Shown: positions 26,632 through 35,904, counted from the first letter of the stretch. The stretch: DNA of 64,000 bases from Bacillota bacterium (GCA_023453025.1 JAEXUD010000008.1:1-64000); one strand, 5' to 3'. Made by a program: numbers and translations. The notes: generated by a model from the sequence alone, not told the origin.

Positions 26632-27230
26632 TATTGACCTCCTGCTACAGGAAGTGTAAGGTAGGAAGCATCAACTTCTTGATTTTCGAGTTGTTTTAAA
26701 GAATTGTAAGAAAAGTAAGCAATAGATTCACTTATCCACATCGCAGCCTTAAATGCATATTCTAAATCTTTTATCATAGCAATCGGCTGATCCGAATATT
26801 CTTTTCGCATTTCAATTATAATAGACGATATATTTTGTTTGGCTGTCATGCTTTTTGGTCTTATATTAATCTTGGAGGAATTTTTATGAAGTTCAAAATG
26901 CAGCCTTAACTCATATATAAAGTGTTCTTTGAATTTATGAAATAATTCATCGTCTATATGATATTGACAAAAGAAGTCACATACATAATGGCAGATTTCC
27001 CCTAATTTTAATGAATATTCCGGTATGGATAACTTGTTGTTCATTAATTTTTCAGCATCGTTGCAAATAGTCAGGAAATAATTCTCTAATGTATGCGGCT
27101 TGCTCAATAATCTGCAAGTCATATCAGGTTTGATATTTCCATAAATAAAAGCTTTTCTGTCCAAATCCATAATATTATTCAGGTTTTCATGCAGCATTCT
27201 AGATATGGCAATATGTGTGAAAAAATTCAT
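26631..27230 (-). CDS. Zinc-dependent phospholipase C family protein
   Basis: A 199-aa helical protein resembling the S1-P1/zinc phospholipase C fold. Candidate metal ligands are His in NFFTHIAIS, Asp in GNIKPDM, His in LGEICHYVCDFFCQYH and His in YELRLHFELH. There is no secretion signal, unlike secreted phospholipases C. The ATG at 27230 is preferred to a GTG at 27242 because GGTGG lies 8 nt upstream of it. It is the first gene of a short operon with the glycosyltransferase. Probably acts on membrane lipids; substrate not visible. Confidence 0.75.
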   Translation of the reverse strand: MNFFTHIAISRMLHENLNNIMDLDRKAFIYGNIKPDMTCRLLSKPHTLENYFLTICNDAEKLMNNKLSIPEYSLKLGEICHYVCDFFCQYHIDDELFHKFKEHFIYELRLHFELHKNSSKINIRPKSMTAKQNISSIIIEMRKEYSDQPIAMIKDLEYAFKAAMWISESIAYFSYNSLKQLENQEVDASYLTLPVAGGQ

Positions 27231-27525
27231 TATGCGTCCCACCTTCCACTAATGTATGATGTAAATATAGACTGTTAATTTAATAATTAGTACAACATTT
27301 AGTGAAATCTGCGTTAATTGTTTGTAAAATTGTCAGTTAATTTTTTGCTGACACTGAAGGCAGGAATAATTACTGCTTTTTATGCAGTCAAAATGCATTA
27401 ATATGCTTCGTAAAATTATATAAAAGATTTACATTGACTTTATAATGACTATAATTTCAGATACTATCATATTAATAGACTAATGGCTGTAATTAGTTTA
27501 AATAATATTTCTTAGAGGTGACGTT
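27231..27525. other. Intergenic region with promoter for the small Cys-rich gene
   Basis: 295 bp between divergent genes. TTTACA (27428-27433) and TATAAT (27450-27455), 16 bp apart, make a good plus-strand promoter for the gene at 27526. Nothing else is recognised. Confidence 0.5.
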
Positions 27526-27708
27526 ATGAGTAATAATTGTTTGAAATGCACTGAACGCAAACTGTTTTGTCATGATAATTGTGAAAAATACGCTAAATTT
27601 AAGTATGAAAAGCAATTAATCAATAAAAAGCATCGTGAATTCCTGGAGGGATGGGGATATGACGGATGTCTGGCACCTAGAAGGAGAAAGACCTTTTCTT
27701 CAATATAA
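27526..27708 (+). CDS. Small Cys-rich hypothetical protein (60 aa)
   Basis: Encodes a basic 60-aa protein with Cys at 5, 8, 15 and 19 (CLKC and CHDNC), a spacing that could bind zinc. It ends in an Arg/Lys-rich tail (PRRRKTF). AGAGGTG lies before the ATG, a good promoter lies upstream and a strong terminator downstream, so it is a real monocistronic gene. I do not recognise a named family. Confidence 0.7.
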   Translation: MSNNCLKCTERKLFCHDNCEKYAKFKYEKQLINKKHREFLEGWGYDGCLAPRRRKTFSSI

Positions 27709-27717
27709 ATATAAAAC

Positions 27718-27765
27718 AGAGCTGTTGTATTAAGCATATAATTACTGATACAACAGCTCTTATTT
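27718..27765. terminator. Bidirectional terminator
   Basis: A perfect 13-bp stem, AGAGCTGTTGTAT at 27718-27730 with its complement at 27748-27760, flanked by A- and T-rich runs, between convergent genes. Confidence 0.85.
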
Positions 27766-27773
27766 TTATTAGT

Positions 27774-28517
27774 TTATTTTTCAATTGCATAAATTTTATG
27801 AACATCTTCGGTGTAATTTCCATCGGAATCATAAATATAAAGAGGCGGATCAAATTTGAGCTCAGGGTTTCCGTTTTTGGAAGCTCTGATTAAAACCATG
27901 TTTGGTTTTGCAGAGGCTCTCGGATGCACAAAGCGAATTTGCTTTGGCTCCAGCCGGTATTTTCTAAGCAAGCACATTATGTCGGCCAATCTGTCCGGGC
28001 GGTGTACCATGTAAAATCTGCCGTATTGTTTTAGAAGAGCTGCTGCTGTTTTTATTACATCTTCAAGAGAGCATTTGATTTCATGTCTCGATATTGCCTT
28101 TTTATCAGTCGGATTAATAATTCCGCTGCTGTTTAGCTTGTAGGGCGGATTCGAAATCACCGCATCAAATGAACTTGATTCTAAATAACTCAATGCTTCC
28201 TTCAAATCTATATTAAGTATTTCAATTTTGTCCTGCAAATTATTTAAGGCTACGCTTCGCTTTGCCATTTCAGCTACTTCTTCCTGGATTTCCAGGGCAT
28301 ATGCTTTTGAATAATTTCTTTTTCCGCTCAGAAGTATTGGTATAATACCTGTTCCCGTACCTAAATCAACTATTCTTGAATTGTTCTTTATATCGCAGTA
28401 ATTGGTCAGCAGGACAGCATCCATGCCAAAGCAGAACCATTTTTTATTTTGAATGATTTTTAAACCGTTGCACTGCAAATCTTCAATTTTTTCATTTTCC
28501 TTTAGTTCAACTCCCAT
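27774..28517 (-). CDS. tRNA1(Val) (adenine37-N6)-methyltransferase family (YfiC/TrmN6-like)
   Basis: A 247-aa class I SAM methyltransferase. The SAM loop is IVDLGTGTGIIPILL and the N6-adenine motif is ISNPPYKLN, with AISRHE after it. The N-terminal segment KNKWFCFGMDAVLLTNYC is typical of this family. Likely methylates A37 of a tRNA. GGG-rich ribosome binding site at normal distance. Transcribed in the same direction as the ABC transporter downstream of it. Confidence 0.85.
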   Translation of the reverse strand: MGVELKENEKIEDLQCNGLKIIQNKKWFCFGMDAVLLTNYCDIKNNSRIVDLGTGTGIIPILLSGKRNYSKAYALEIQEEVAEMAKRSVALNNLQDKIEILNIDLKEALSYLESSSFDAVISNPPYKLNSSGIINPTDKKAISRHEIKCSLEDVIKTAAALLKQYGRFYMVHRPDRLADIMCLLRKYRLEPKQIRFVHPRASAKPNMVLIRASKNGNPELKFDPPLYIYDSDGNYTEDVHKIYAIEK

Positions 28518-28585
28518 AATAACCCTTTCTAGATATATAAATTACCTCAACTTTGCTGCCATTCCGAATGTGTATCCCGGAAACC

Positions 28586-29386
28586 TTAATTATAAAATGC
28601 GCTGTCTATCAGTTTTTTTGTGTAATCTTCGGCAGGATGCAGGAATACTTCCTTTGCAGGGCCTGCTTCTACCACATTTCCCTTGCTCATGACCATTATT
28701 GTGTCCGACATGTAGTTTACCACACCTATGTCGTGTGAAATAAAAATATATGCAATGCCTAATTCCTCCTGTAGCCTTTTCAATAGGTTAAGTATCTGTG
28801 CCTGAATTGAAACATCCAGAGCAGAAACAGGCTCGTCACATATTATAACCTTTGGATTGACCACCAGCGCTCTGGCAATGGCTGCTCTTTGGCACTGTCC
28901 TCCGCTTATTTCAGCAGGATATCTGTTTTTAATAACGTCATCAAGTCCTACCTTCTCCAGCATCTCAGCAGCCAGCCTGCCGGCTTCTTTTTTTGTACTT
29001 GCAATCTTCAAAGTAAGCAGCGGAAATGAAATATTGTCCCCTATCGTATAATTTGGGTCCATAGAGCCCTTGGAATCCTGGAATATGAACTGTACATTTC
29101 TTCTGTATTGTTCGTATTCGTGTTTTGACATTTGTGCAGTATTCTTTCCATAATAAAATACATTTCCAAAAGTAGGCTTTTGAAGTCCTCCGGCAATTTC
29201 ACCGGTTGTCGACTTTCCGCTCCCGGACTCGCCTACAATTCCCAGAGTATGACCCTCCTGAACCTCAAAGCCGGCATTTTTGACAGCAACAAGCTTTTCC
29301 TGTACCTTTCCTGTCAGGAAATGCTTTTTTGCCGCATATTCTTTTCTTATATTCTTAACCGATAATACTATATTATTAGTTCTCAT
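28586..29386 (-). CDS. Peptide/nickel ABC transporter, ATP-binding protein (DppF/OppF type)
   Basis: A 266-aa ATPase. Walker A is GESGSGKST, the signature ISGGQCQRAAIARAL, Walker B VIICDEPVSALD and the switch His SHDIG. The start is set at ATG 29386 behind GAGG; an in-frame extension of 27 residues upstream has no ribosome binding site. Last gene of a five-gene importer operon. Drives uptake together with the preceding ATPase. Confidence 0.9.
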   Translation of the reverse strand: MRTNNIVLSVKNIRKEYAAKKHFLTGKVQEKLVAVKNAGFEVQEGHTLGIVGESGSGKSTTGEIAGGLQKPTFGNVFYYGKNTAQMSKHEYEQYRRNVQFIFQDSKGSMDPNYTIGDNISFPLLTLKIASTKKEAGRLAAEMLEKVGLDDVIKNRYPAEISGGQCQRAAIARALVVNPKVIICDEPVSALDVSIQAQILNLLKRLQEELGIAYIFISHDIGVVNYMSDTIMVMSKGNVVEAGPAKEVFLHPAEDYTKKLIDSAFYN

Positions 29387-29463
29387 CTTTTCCTCTTGTA
29401 TAATTGACACAGGGATGCAAAATCCTATGTTAAAGTGAGTACACCACCACAATGCAATATCTC

Positions 29464-30408
29464 TCAATTTAAATTACATTTGTAATAATGTCCGTTGCTT
29501 TCATGCTCTGCTGCAGACTTTGAGCATACATCCATAGCATATGGACACCTTTTTATAAAAAGACATCCTTCATCCCCTCTTCCTGAATCCTGCACATAAC
29601 CGGGAATTTCAGCCAACGGCTCATTCTTTTTTATTTTTAGTGACGGAATTATCTTAATCAAAAGCTGAGTGTACGGATGCTTCGGATTATTAAACACTTC
29701 CTCGGTCTTTCCCGATTCAACAATTTGCCCGGCATACATCACCGCAAGGCTGTGGCTGTAATGCTTTATTAAACCCAGATCATGAGAAATCAAAAGTATT
29801 GATATGCCTAATTCCTCATTTATGCCCCTGAACAGCTCCATCACCTGTTTCTGGACAGTTGAATCCAGAGCGGTGGTAGGTTCGTCCGCGACTATCAGTC
29901 TCGGTTCATTCATGAGAGCCATAGCGATATTTACCCTTTGACGCATGCCTCCGCTCAGCTGCCAGGGATAAAAATTCAGGATATTTTTTGAATTTTCAAA
30001 GCCTACCTTGTCAAGCAGCGCTGAAGCCCTTTCTATAGCCTCTTTTTTACTTTTTTTCATATGATAAATATATCCGTCAATAATTTGATTTTTAATTTTA
30101 ATCATCGGATGAAGATAAAAAACCGTATTTTGAGGTATATACCCGACGTTACTTCCGATATGCCCTCTTTTTTCTTTCTTTGAAATATCAAGAATTGATT
30201 CGCCTGCTGTATCTATCTCATCAGCAGTAAATTTCAAATCATCAGGAAGTAAATTAACAATCGATTTGGCAGTCAATGATTTCCCCGACCCGGATTCTCC
30301 TACCAATCCGAAAATTTCTCCGTTTTTTATTCTAAGAGACAAATTTCTTACAAGAATATTATCCTTATCTTTAATATTGAGGTTCTTAAGTATAACTGTA
30401 TCATTCAT
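29464..30408 (-). CDS. Peptide/nickel ABC transporter, ATP-binding protein (DppD/OppD type)
   Basis: A 314-aa ATPase with Walker A GESGSGKSL, signature LSGGMRQRVNIAMAL and Walker B LIVADEPTTALD. The C-terminal oligopeptide-transporter extension has GCLFIKRCPYAMDVC, whose cysteines often hold an Fe-S cluster in OppD/DppD proteins. It overlaps the permease gene by 8 bp. AGGAGG precedes the ATG. Confidence 0.92.
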   Translation of the reverse strand: MNDTVILKNLNIKDKDNILVRNLSLRIKNGEIFGLVGESGSGKSLTAKSIVNLLPDDLKFTADEIDTAGESILDISKKEKRGHIGSNVGYIPQNTVFYLHPMIKIKNQIIDGYIYHMKKSKKEAIERASALLDKVGFENSKNILNFYPWQLSGGMRQRVNIAMALMNEPRLIVADEPTTALDSTVQKQVMELFRGINEELGISILLISHDLGLIKHYSHSLAVMYAGQIVESGKTEEVFNNPKHPYTQLLIKIIPSLKIKKNEPLAEIPGYVQDSGRGDEGCLFIKRCPYAMDVCSKSAAEHESNGHYYKCNLN

Positions 30409-31222
30409 TCTTAAACCTCCTGTGAATTATTATATCATTTAATCCATCACCGATAAGATTGAATCCAAGCACCGTTATAATAATTGCAATACCGGGCGCC
30501 ACCGCCAGATAAGGATATATAAGGAAAAACTGCCTTGCCTCGCTGAGCATCAACCCCCAGCTTGCATGAGGCTGCTGTATTCCAAGTCCGAGAAAAGAAA
30601 GAGAGGTCTCAATCATAACTGCCGAACCTATGGCTGAACTGTATTGTGTGATCAGTCTCGGGAGCATGGCAGGGATAAGGTGTCTTTTAAATATGGTAAA
30701 ATCAGAGCTGCCGTAGCTTTTTGCAGCCTTAATATACAATAAATTCTCAGTGTCCAGTATCATTGAATAAACCAACCTTGAAAAAACCGGAACCATAAAA
30801 ATACTTATTGCAAGTATTGATCCTTTTACTCCCCTTCCCACAACTGTTACAAGCATTAATGCCAGAAGAATCCCCGGGAACGCCATCAGGCCGTCCATAA
30901 TTCTCATAATTAAAGTACCTGCAAGCTTCTTGTACTGTGCGGCAATCGCTCCAAGCACAATACCAAAAATTGTTCCTAATGTAACTGAGCCTATACCTAC
31001 CAGCAAAACATTCCTTGAGCCGTACATAATTCTGGACAATATATCTCGTCCAAAATTATCGGTCCCTAAAATATGCTCAGAGTTGAAATCCGGCTTTAAA
31101 AATTTATCAGGAATGTTCATCTCATTCGGTTGGTACGGCATGTATACAAATGACAGCATCCAAACACCTGCTATTATTAAAATCAGTATTATTCCAAATT
31201 TCAGACTCAAATTCTTTTTCAT
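30401..31222 (-). CDS. Peptide/nickel ABC transporter permease (DppC type)
   Basis: A 273-aa inner-membrane permease with about six hydrophobic segments. The N-terminal segment and LGTDNFGRDILSRIMYGSR are the DppC opening, and ETSLSFLGLGIQQPHASWG is its conserved C-terminal part. The start overlaps the stop of the DppB-type gene by one base. Confidence 0.92.
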   Translation of the reverse strand: MKKNLSLKFGIILILIIAGVWMLSFVYMPYQPNEMNIPDKFLKPDFNSEHILGTDNFGRDILSRIMYGSRNVLLVGIGSVTLGTIFGIVLGAIAAQYKKLAGTLIMRIMDGLMAFPGILLALMLVTVVGRGVKGSILAISIFMVPVFSRLVYSMILDTENLLYIKAAKSYGSSDFTIFKRHLIPAMLPRLITQYSSAIGSAVMIETSLSFLGLGIQQPHASWGLMLSEARQFFLIYPYLAVAPGIAIIITVLGFNLIGDGLNDIIIHRRFKNE

Positions 31223-32178
31223 TATTCTCCCCGCTCAACAGATTTAATTCTCGGATTGACAATCATAATAAGCACATCAACAATCAATGTTATAAAAATG
31301 ACTGTTGATGTTATAAACATCACCAATCCCTGCAGCAAAACAATATCCCTGTGTTCAACAGCAGTCAGTACAAGTCTTCCTATCCCGGGAAGAGCAAATA
31401 TGGTTTCAACAACAACTGTTCCGCCGGCAAGTTTTGCAAACTGCATTCCTATAATGGTAATCGGTGCAATCAAAGCACCTCTGAGAGCATACTTCATATA
31501 TGTTTTCCAGGTGCTTAAGCCCTGTATCTTTGCCATATCCATGTAATCCTGCATGAGTGAATCCAGCATGGAGCTTCTTACAATCCTGAGCAGCGTTCCT
31601 ACTTCACCTATTGCCAGGACTATGGAAGGCAGCGTTATACTTTTAATGTAGCCCGCAAAGCTTTCATTGGGCGAAACATATCCTGAAACATAAAATATTT
31701 TTAACCTCAGACCGAAATAAACAATAAAAACCATTCCTATCCAAAAGGAAGGAATGGCGGTTCCAAGCTGCATAATGCTTCTCGAAAAATAATCTATAAT
31801 ACTGTTTTTTTTAACTGCAGACAATATACCAAATAAAAAGGCAAATGCGGCTGCAATAATCATTGCAAATACAGAAATTGACAATGTAACAGGCAGAGCC
31901 TTAGCTATCAATGTTGTTACAGATTCTCCATATACATATGACTTCCCCATGTCAAGCTTCAGCAGATCCATCAGCCAGTCGATATACTGCTGATAAAGAG
32001 GCTTGTCAAGACCCATGGCATTATGAAGCTCCTCAACCATCTCAGGTGTCGCTTCGGTTCCCAGTATGAGCTGTGCAGGGTTTCCGGGAATTATCATAAG
32101 AACAAAAAATGTAATCATTGAAACAACTAATAATACAATTATTGAGCTTTTAACTCTGTTTATTACATATTTTAACAT
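31222..32178 (-). CDS. Peptide/nickel ABC transporter permease (DppB type)
   Basis: A 318-aa membrane permease. IPGNPAQLILG in the first periplasmic loop and VETIFALPGIGRLV near the end are the DppB signatures. Six hydrophobic segments are evident. It lies 13 bp after the binding-protein gene. Confidence 0.92.
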   Translation of the reverse strand: MLKYVINRVKSSIIVLLVVSMITFFVLMIIPGNPAQLILGTEATPEMVEELHNAMGLDKPLYQQYIDWLMDLLKLDMGKSYVYGESVTTLIAKALPVTLSISVFAMIIAAAFAFLFGILSAVKKNSIIDYFSRSIMQLGTAIPSFWIGMVFIVYFGLRLKIFYVSGYVSPNESFAGYIKSITLPSIVLAIGEVGTLLRIVRSSMLDSLMQDYMDMAKIQGLSTWKTYMKYALRGALIAPITIIGMQFAKLAGGTVVVETIFALPGIGRLVLTAVEHRDIVLLQGLVMFITSTVIFITLIVDVLIMIVNPRIKSVERGE

Positions 32179-32191
32179 ACTTCACCTTATA

Positions 32192-33700
32192 CTAATTAAA
32201 GTATACTTCCTTGAAATCATAGAAATCTATAGGGAATATTTCCATGCCATCCACGTTTTTCTGCAATGCAAGAATTGTTCTCGGTGTCTGCAGATAAATT
32301 GCCGGAAGTTTTTCAGCAAGAATTAATTGAATTTCTTTGTATATTTCTTTTCTGGTCTCCCCGTCAAGCTCCTGCTGTGCTCTGTCTAACAGTTCATCAA
32401 CTTCACCTGTTTTCAAGCTGATATAATCGTTGCTGTCAGAATAATATCTTGACAAAAACGCAAATGAATCAAGTCTTCCTGTATGACCGACAACTGTTGT
32501 GTCAAATTTCTTGGCGCCGTATACATCACTGAGCCATGTGCCCCATTCAATCAGCTCTATGTTGACATTAATTCCTATTTTGCTTAGTTGATCCGCTATA
32601 ACCTGGCCTGCATCCACATGAAGCTGATAATTTTTAGGAAGAGACATATTTATATCAAATCCGTTTTCATATCCTGCTTCCTTCAAAAGCTCCCTTGCCT
32701 TATCGGGATTGTACTCTATCACATCATTGGTATCAAAGTAATCAGGGGATGTGGGAGGAAGATGAGATCCTATCTGGTCGCCATATCCAAACATGGATGC
32801 ATCTATAACCTCCTGTTTGTTTATAGCCATTGCCATCGCCTGTCTTACCTTTTCATCAGAAAGTATTTCATGGTCTGTATTTATTGACAAAATCTGTACC
32901 GCATTCATAGGTTCAGAAATTATTTTATATTCAGAATTTCCTTCAACCAATGTAACCTGGTCTCCTGACAGAGGAATGATATCCAGGTCTCCTACCTGAA
33001 AACCTGCCAGCATAGATGTTGCATCAGGTATAAGTACCAACTTGACTGTATCCAGCTTAGCCTTATCTCCATAATAATTGTCATTTTTCTTAAGAACGAG
33101 ATGCTGTTGAGGAACCCATTCTTCCAGTGTGAAAGCTCCTGTACCTACAGGCTTGGTTTTCAAATCAGCGGCTGCTTCTTCCGGAACAACGGCAGCCCAC
33201 GGATATGCAAAGCTTTTTAAAAGCTCAACATCTAATATTCCGGTTGTAAATTTTATCGTATAGTCATCTACAATTTCAATTCCTGTAATATTTTCGTAAT
33301 CCCTTGCTCTGGGGCTCTCTGCATCCTTAAGTCTTTTAAAGGAAAATTCAACATCCTTTGCAGTCATAGCTCTGCCGTTATGGAATTTTACATCATCTCT
33401 TAATTTAAAAGTAATTTCCATTCCGTTTTCAGAAATATCCCACTCTTTAGCAAGTCTGGGCACAATTTCCCAATCAGATGTTACTCCGACCAGTGTATCG
33501 TATATGTTATTTGTAACCATAAATGTGGAAGCTGCAGCAGTTCTGTGAGGATCAAGACCTTCGGGCTCTGTAGTATAACCCATGGTTAAATCAGTCTTGA
33601 CAGTGGCTGAATCATCAGGAGTGTCTTCTTGCTGGCATGCTGTTATTGTAAACATCATTATAACAGCAATAATAAGTAATAATAATTTTGAATTTTTCAT
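32192..33700 (-). CDS. Peptide/nickel ABC transporter substrate-binding lipoprotein
   Basis: A 502-aa family 5 solute-binding protein. The signal sequence ends in a lipobox (TITACQQ), so the mature protein is lipid-anchored outside the membrane. GLDPHRTAAAST and VPRLAKEWDISENG are the family's N-terminal motifs; KFHNGRAMTAKDVEFS follows. First gene of the operon, preceded by AAAGGA and by a sigma-A-type promoter. The ligand (peptide, opine-like compound or nickel chelate) cannot be read from sequence. Confidence 0.92.
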   Translation of the reverse strand: MKNSKLLLLIIAVIMMFTITACQQEDTPDDSATVKTDLTMGYTTEPEGLDPHRTAAASTFMVTNNIYDTLVGVTSDWEIVPRLAKEWDISENGMEITFKLRDDVKFHNGRAMTAKDVEFSFKRLKDAESPRARDYENITGIEIVDDYTIKFTTGILDVELLKSFAYPWAAVVPEEAAADLKTKPVGTGAFTLEEWVPQQHLVLKKNDNYYGDKAKLDTVKLVLIPDATSMLAGFQVGDLDIIPLSGDQVTLVEGNSEYKIISEPMNAVQILSINTDHEILSDEKVRQAMAMAINKQEVIDASMFGYGDQIGSHLPPTSPDYFDTNDVIEYNPDKARELLKEAGYENGFDINMSLPKNYQLHVDAGQVIADQLSKIGINVNIELIEWGTWLSDVYGAKKFDTTVVGHTGRLDSFAFLSRYYSDSNDYISLKTGEVDELLDRAQQELDGETRKEIYKEIQLILAEKLPAIYLQTPRTILALQKNVDGMEIFPIDFYDFKEVYFN

Positions 33701-33829
33701 TGTTCTATCCTTTCAGTTAATAAAATTTTATAAAATATCTTTTACTGAACAATCTTTATAACAGTATTTTGTCTTTTTTCAATATTTATAATCAGATCAT
33801 TTCTGTATCTGTAATAATTTTTGAAAACC

Positions 33830-33881
33830 AATACTATTATAAAACCATTCTAGTATTATCATAATTTCTTTAAAATGTCAA
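33830..33881 (-). promoter_or_regulatory. Promoter and possible operator of the ABC importer operon
   Basis: Minus-strand TTGACA (33876-33881) and TAATAC (33853-33858) with 17-bp spacing. An inverted repeat AATACTA (33830-33836) / TAGTATT (33851-33857) overlaps the -10 and could be an operator. Confidence 0.6.
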
Positions 33882-33920
33882 TAGTCTTGGTGCAGCAAAT
33901 GCGGAGATCTCTGATTGATT

Positions 33921-34076
33921 GTTACCATTCACAGTCATCCCTAGACCTAAGAAAAATAAGAAAAATATATAGCTGTAGGATTTTTATCCGCAATGAGCTT
34001 TAGAATTATTCGTGTTCGAAACCGTGAGCGGATATTTTTCTTATTTTTCATCTTGACTTTGACTGTGAATAATAAC
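33921..34076. repeat. MITE-like nested inverted repeat (156 bp)
   Basis: The ends GTTACCATTCACAGTCA (33921-33937) and TGACTGTGAATAATAAC (34060-34076) are inverted copies with two mismatches. Inside is a perfect 17-bp inverted repeat (33952-33968 with 34032-34048) and then ATCCGC/GCGGAT (33986-33991, 34028-34033). There is no ORF inside. A related end (GACTGTGAATAGTAA) occurs alone at 35918-35932. No clear target-site duplication was seen. Confidence 0.55.
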
Positions 34077-34442
34077 ACTAACAGCCGCACTTCCAATCGC
34101 TATTTTATTAAGTGAGTCATCTGCGAAAAATTGTTGCCAAATGCTTTTGCTCTCATTCTATCATCTGCTTATTGATAATATGTCATTCAACTGTTATGCT
34201 TATATGCATAACAGTTGAATCTGTTTGGAAAGGCTGTTTCGTGGCAAACAAAAGCTCGGACTTAATTAAAAAGCATTTGATTAATGGAGCAAAAACGAAA
34301 ATGGAAAACTCCATTTTGGAAGAAAGTAGGCGTTTCTGATGAAGAAATACTTGCTCTATTTAAAGAAGTCTAAAATCCTTTGTCACAACCTGCTGACAGG
34401 ATTGTCTAATAAATATGAAGTACAAAAAAAGGAGAGGTTACT
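34077..34442. other. Degenerate accessory stretch with two perfect hairpins
   Basis: No convincing gene. A perfect 15-bp hairpin stands at 34185-34220 (ATTCAACTGTTATGC and complement, 6-nt loop), and a small one, AAAATGGA/TCCATTTT, near 34299-34316. A 29-aa ORF (34284-34373, MEQKRKWKTPFWKK...) has no ribosome binding site and looks like a gene fragment. Confidence 0.4.
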
Positions 34443-34634
34443 ATGCAAAAGAATGAAGCGTTTGAACTGATTGACAAAGCGATAAACGGAGATTCAAAAG
34501 TATTAAGAATGATTCCGCCTAAAGAAATTGCGGATGCATTTCTTTCCTGCAAAAAAAGAAAAGTCGATAAATTGGGCTGTATACTTAGGAGGTTTATTTA
34601 TGAAAATTCGACAACGATACACATGTCCACTTGA
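34443..34634 (+). CDS. Small hypothetical protein upstream of the HxlR gene (63 aa)
   Basis: ATG at 34443 with AGGAGAGG 6 nt upstream. The first 45 residues look protein-like (FELIDKAINGDSKVLRMIP). The last part overlaps the HxlR start region in another frame, so the tail may be out of frame after a small deletion. It contains the ribosome binding site of the next gene, allowing translational coupling. Family not recognised. Confidence 0.4.
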   Translation: MQKNEAFELIDKAINGDSKVLRMIPPKEIADAFLSCKKRKVDKLGCILRRFIYENSTTIHMST

Positions 34635-34935
34635 AATAGTACATGATTTTCTTAGAGGAAAATGGAAGACAATCATATTATATCAGCTAAAACACGGACC
34701 GAAATCTTTAACTGAACTTGAAAAGAGCATTGTTGGTATTAATCAGAAAATGCTTATACAAGATTTAGCTGATTTAATTGAGTTTCAGTTGGTTAATAAA
34801 ATAAAATATGACGGTTATCCTTTAAAAGTTGAATATAGTCTTACAGCGGAAAGAGGACAAAGAATTATTGAAGCTATCAATATATTGCAATCTATAGGAA
34901 AAGAGTACATGAACGAAAATGGAATGAAAATCTGA
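34600..34935 (+). CDS. HxlR/MarR-type transcriptional regulator
   Basis: A 111-aa winged-helix protein. CPLEIVHDFLRGKWKTIIL is the HxlR family opening, with a Cys that is redox-active in some members. GPKSLTELEKSIVGINQKML and DGYPLKVEYSLT are the recognition helix and wing. The start is at ATG 34600 behind AGGAGG. It probably controls the isochorismatase-like gene 325 bp downstream. Confidence 0.85.
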   Translation: MKIRQRYTCPLEIVHDFLRGKWKTIILYQLKHGPKSLTELEKSIVGINQKMLIQDLADLIEFQLVNKIKYDGYPLKVEYSLTAERGQRIIEAINILQSIGKEYMNENGMKI

Positions 34936-35260
34936 ATTTGATACTAACAAAAAAGTAGGTAATTTAAAAATGAATGAATACTTGCTATAATTTATTTGTT
35001 ATACATACTATATGTTTCGTGCTGATACTCTTTTAACATAAGCAATATAATCAAACACGAAACTTGCATTTTGAACGTGAATATAAGTATTATCTGTCGA
35101 TGAAATTCTCTATTACGTTCAATATAGATAGTACAAGGATTTGCTTAAAAGTTTTGACAGTCACAAATATTAGTTCATTGCCATTGCGATTTGCTAGAAT
35201 AAATTAATGTTTATAACACTTAAAAAGTAGTTCTAAACATATTATAGGAGGAGAATAGTT
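34936..35260. other. Intergenic region with two inverted repeats
   Basis: GTTTCGTG (35014-35021) with CACGAAAC (35056-35063), and TTGAACGT (35071-35078) with ACGTTCAA (35115-35122). Both lie upstream of the isochorismatase-like gene and may be operators or remnants of inserted repeats. No ORF seen. Confidence 0.35.
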
Positions 35261-35815
35261 ATGAAAAAAAAGGCATTACTAATTATTGATGTTCAGAATG
35301 ATTATTTTGATAATGGGGCCTATCCGTTATCTAATGCTATCATGGCAGTAAAAAACATTCAGGGTGTGTTGGGCAAGTTTAGAGCAGAAGGAGATTTAGT
35401 CGTATTCATTAAGCATATTAATATGAAAGAGAGTGCTACATTTTTTAAGCCTGAAACACTCGGTTCAGAAATTTATAAAGCAATTGAGCCAATTGAAGGA
35501 GAAACGGTTATTATTAAACACACTCCGAATAGTTTCAGAGATACGGAACTACATCAGTTTTTACGATTACAGAAAATTGAAGAATTAGTGATTGTAGGTA
35601 TGATGACACAGCATTGCGTAGATACAACAGTTAGAGCAGCTTATGATTTAGGGTATTCCAATATACTTCTTTATGATTGCTGTGCAACGAAAGACTTGGT
35701 TTTCAGCGGCGAAACTATAGCTGCAAATATAGTTCAATCCACTTTTATGGCTGCGCTAAGCCGTGGTTTTTCAGATGTTATGAGTTCAACAGAATACTTG
35801 AGGAAAATCAAATGA
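35261..35815 (+). CDS. Isochorismatase-like cysteine hydrolase
   Basis: A 184-aa hydrolase with the complete catalytic triad: Asp10 in LIIDVQNDYF, Lys86 in VIIKHTPNSF and Cys119 in MMTQHCVDTTVRAA. This family includes nicotinamidases and other amide hydrolases; the substrate is not visible. AGGAGG precedes the ATG. The HxlR gene upstream suggests induction by a small molecule. Confidence 0.88.
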   Translation: MKKKALLIIDVQNDYFDNGAYPLSNAIMAVKNIQGVLGKFRAEGDLVVFIKHINMKESATFFKPETLGSEIYKAIEPIEGETVIIKHTPNSFRDTELHQFLRLQKIEELVIVGMMTQHCVDTTVRAAYDLGYSNILLYDCCATKDLVFSGETIAANIVQSTFMAALSRGFSDVMSSTEYLRKIK

Positions 35816-35904
35816 AGACTAATAGTAATTATAAAAATAAGGTTAATGATTTAGTATCTCAGCTTCATGAAGGCTGCTTCCTTGTTAGCAATAATGAAAG
35901 TTAA
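35812..35904 (+). pseudogene. Short ORF after the isochorismatase gene (30 aa), probably a gene fragment
   Basis: ATG at 35812 overlaps the upstream TGA stop (AATGA). It encodes a 30-residue polar peptide (MKTNSNYKNKVNDL...) and stops at 35904. The lone repeat end (35918-35932) begins 13 bp later, so the reading frame may have been cut by an insertion. Confidence 0.3.

Noticed and set aside
34112..34339. 75-aa plus-strand ORF with a hydrophobic start
   Set aside because: It crosses a perfect 15-bp hairpin, lacks a ribosome binding site and resembles no protein family.
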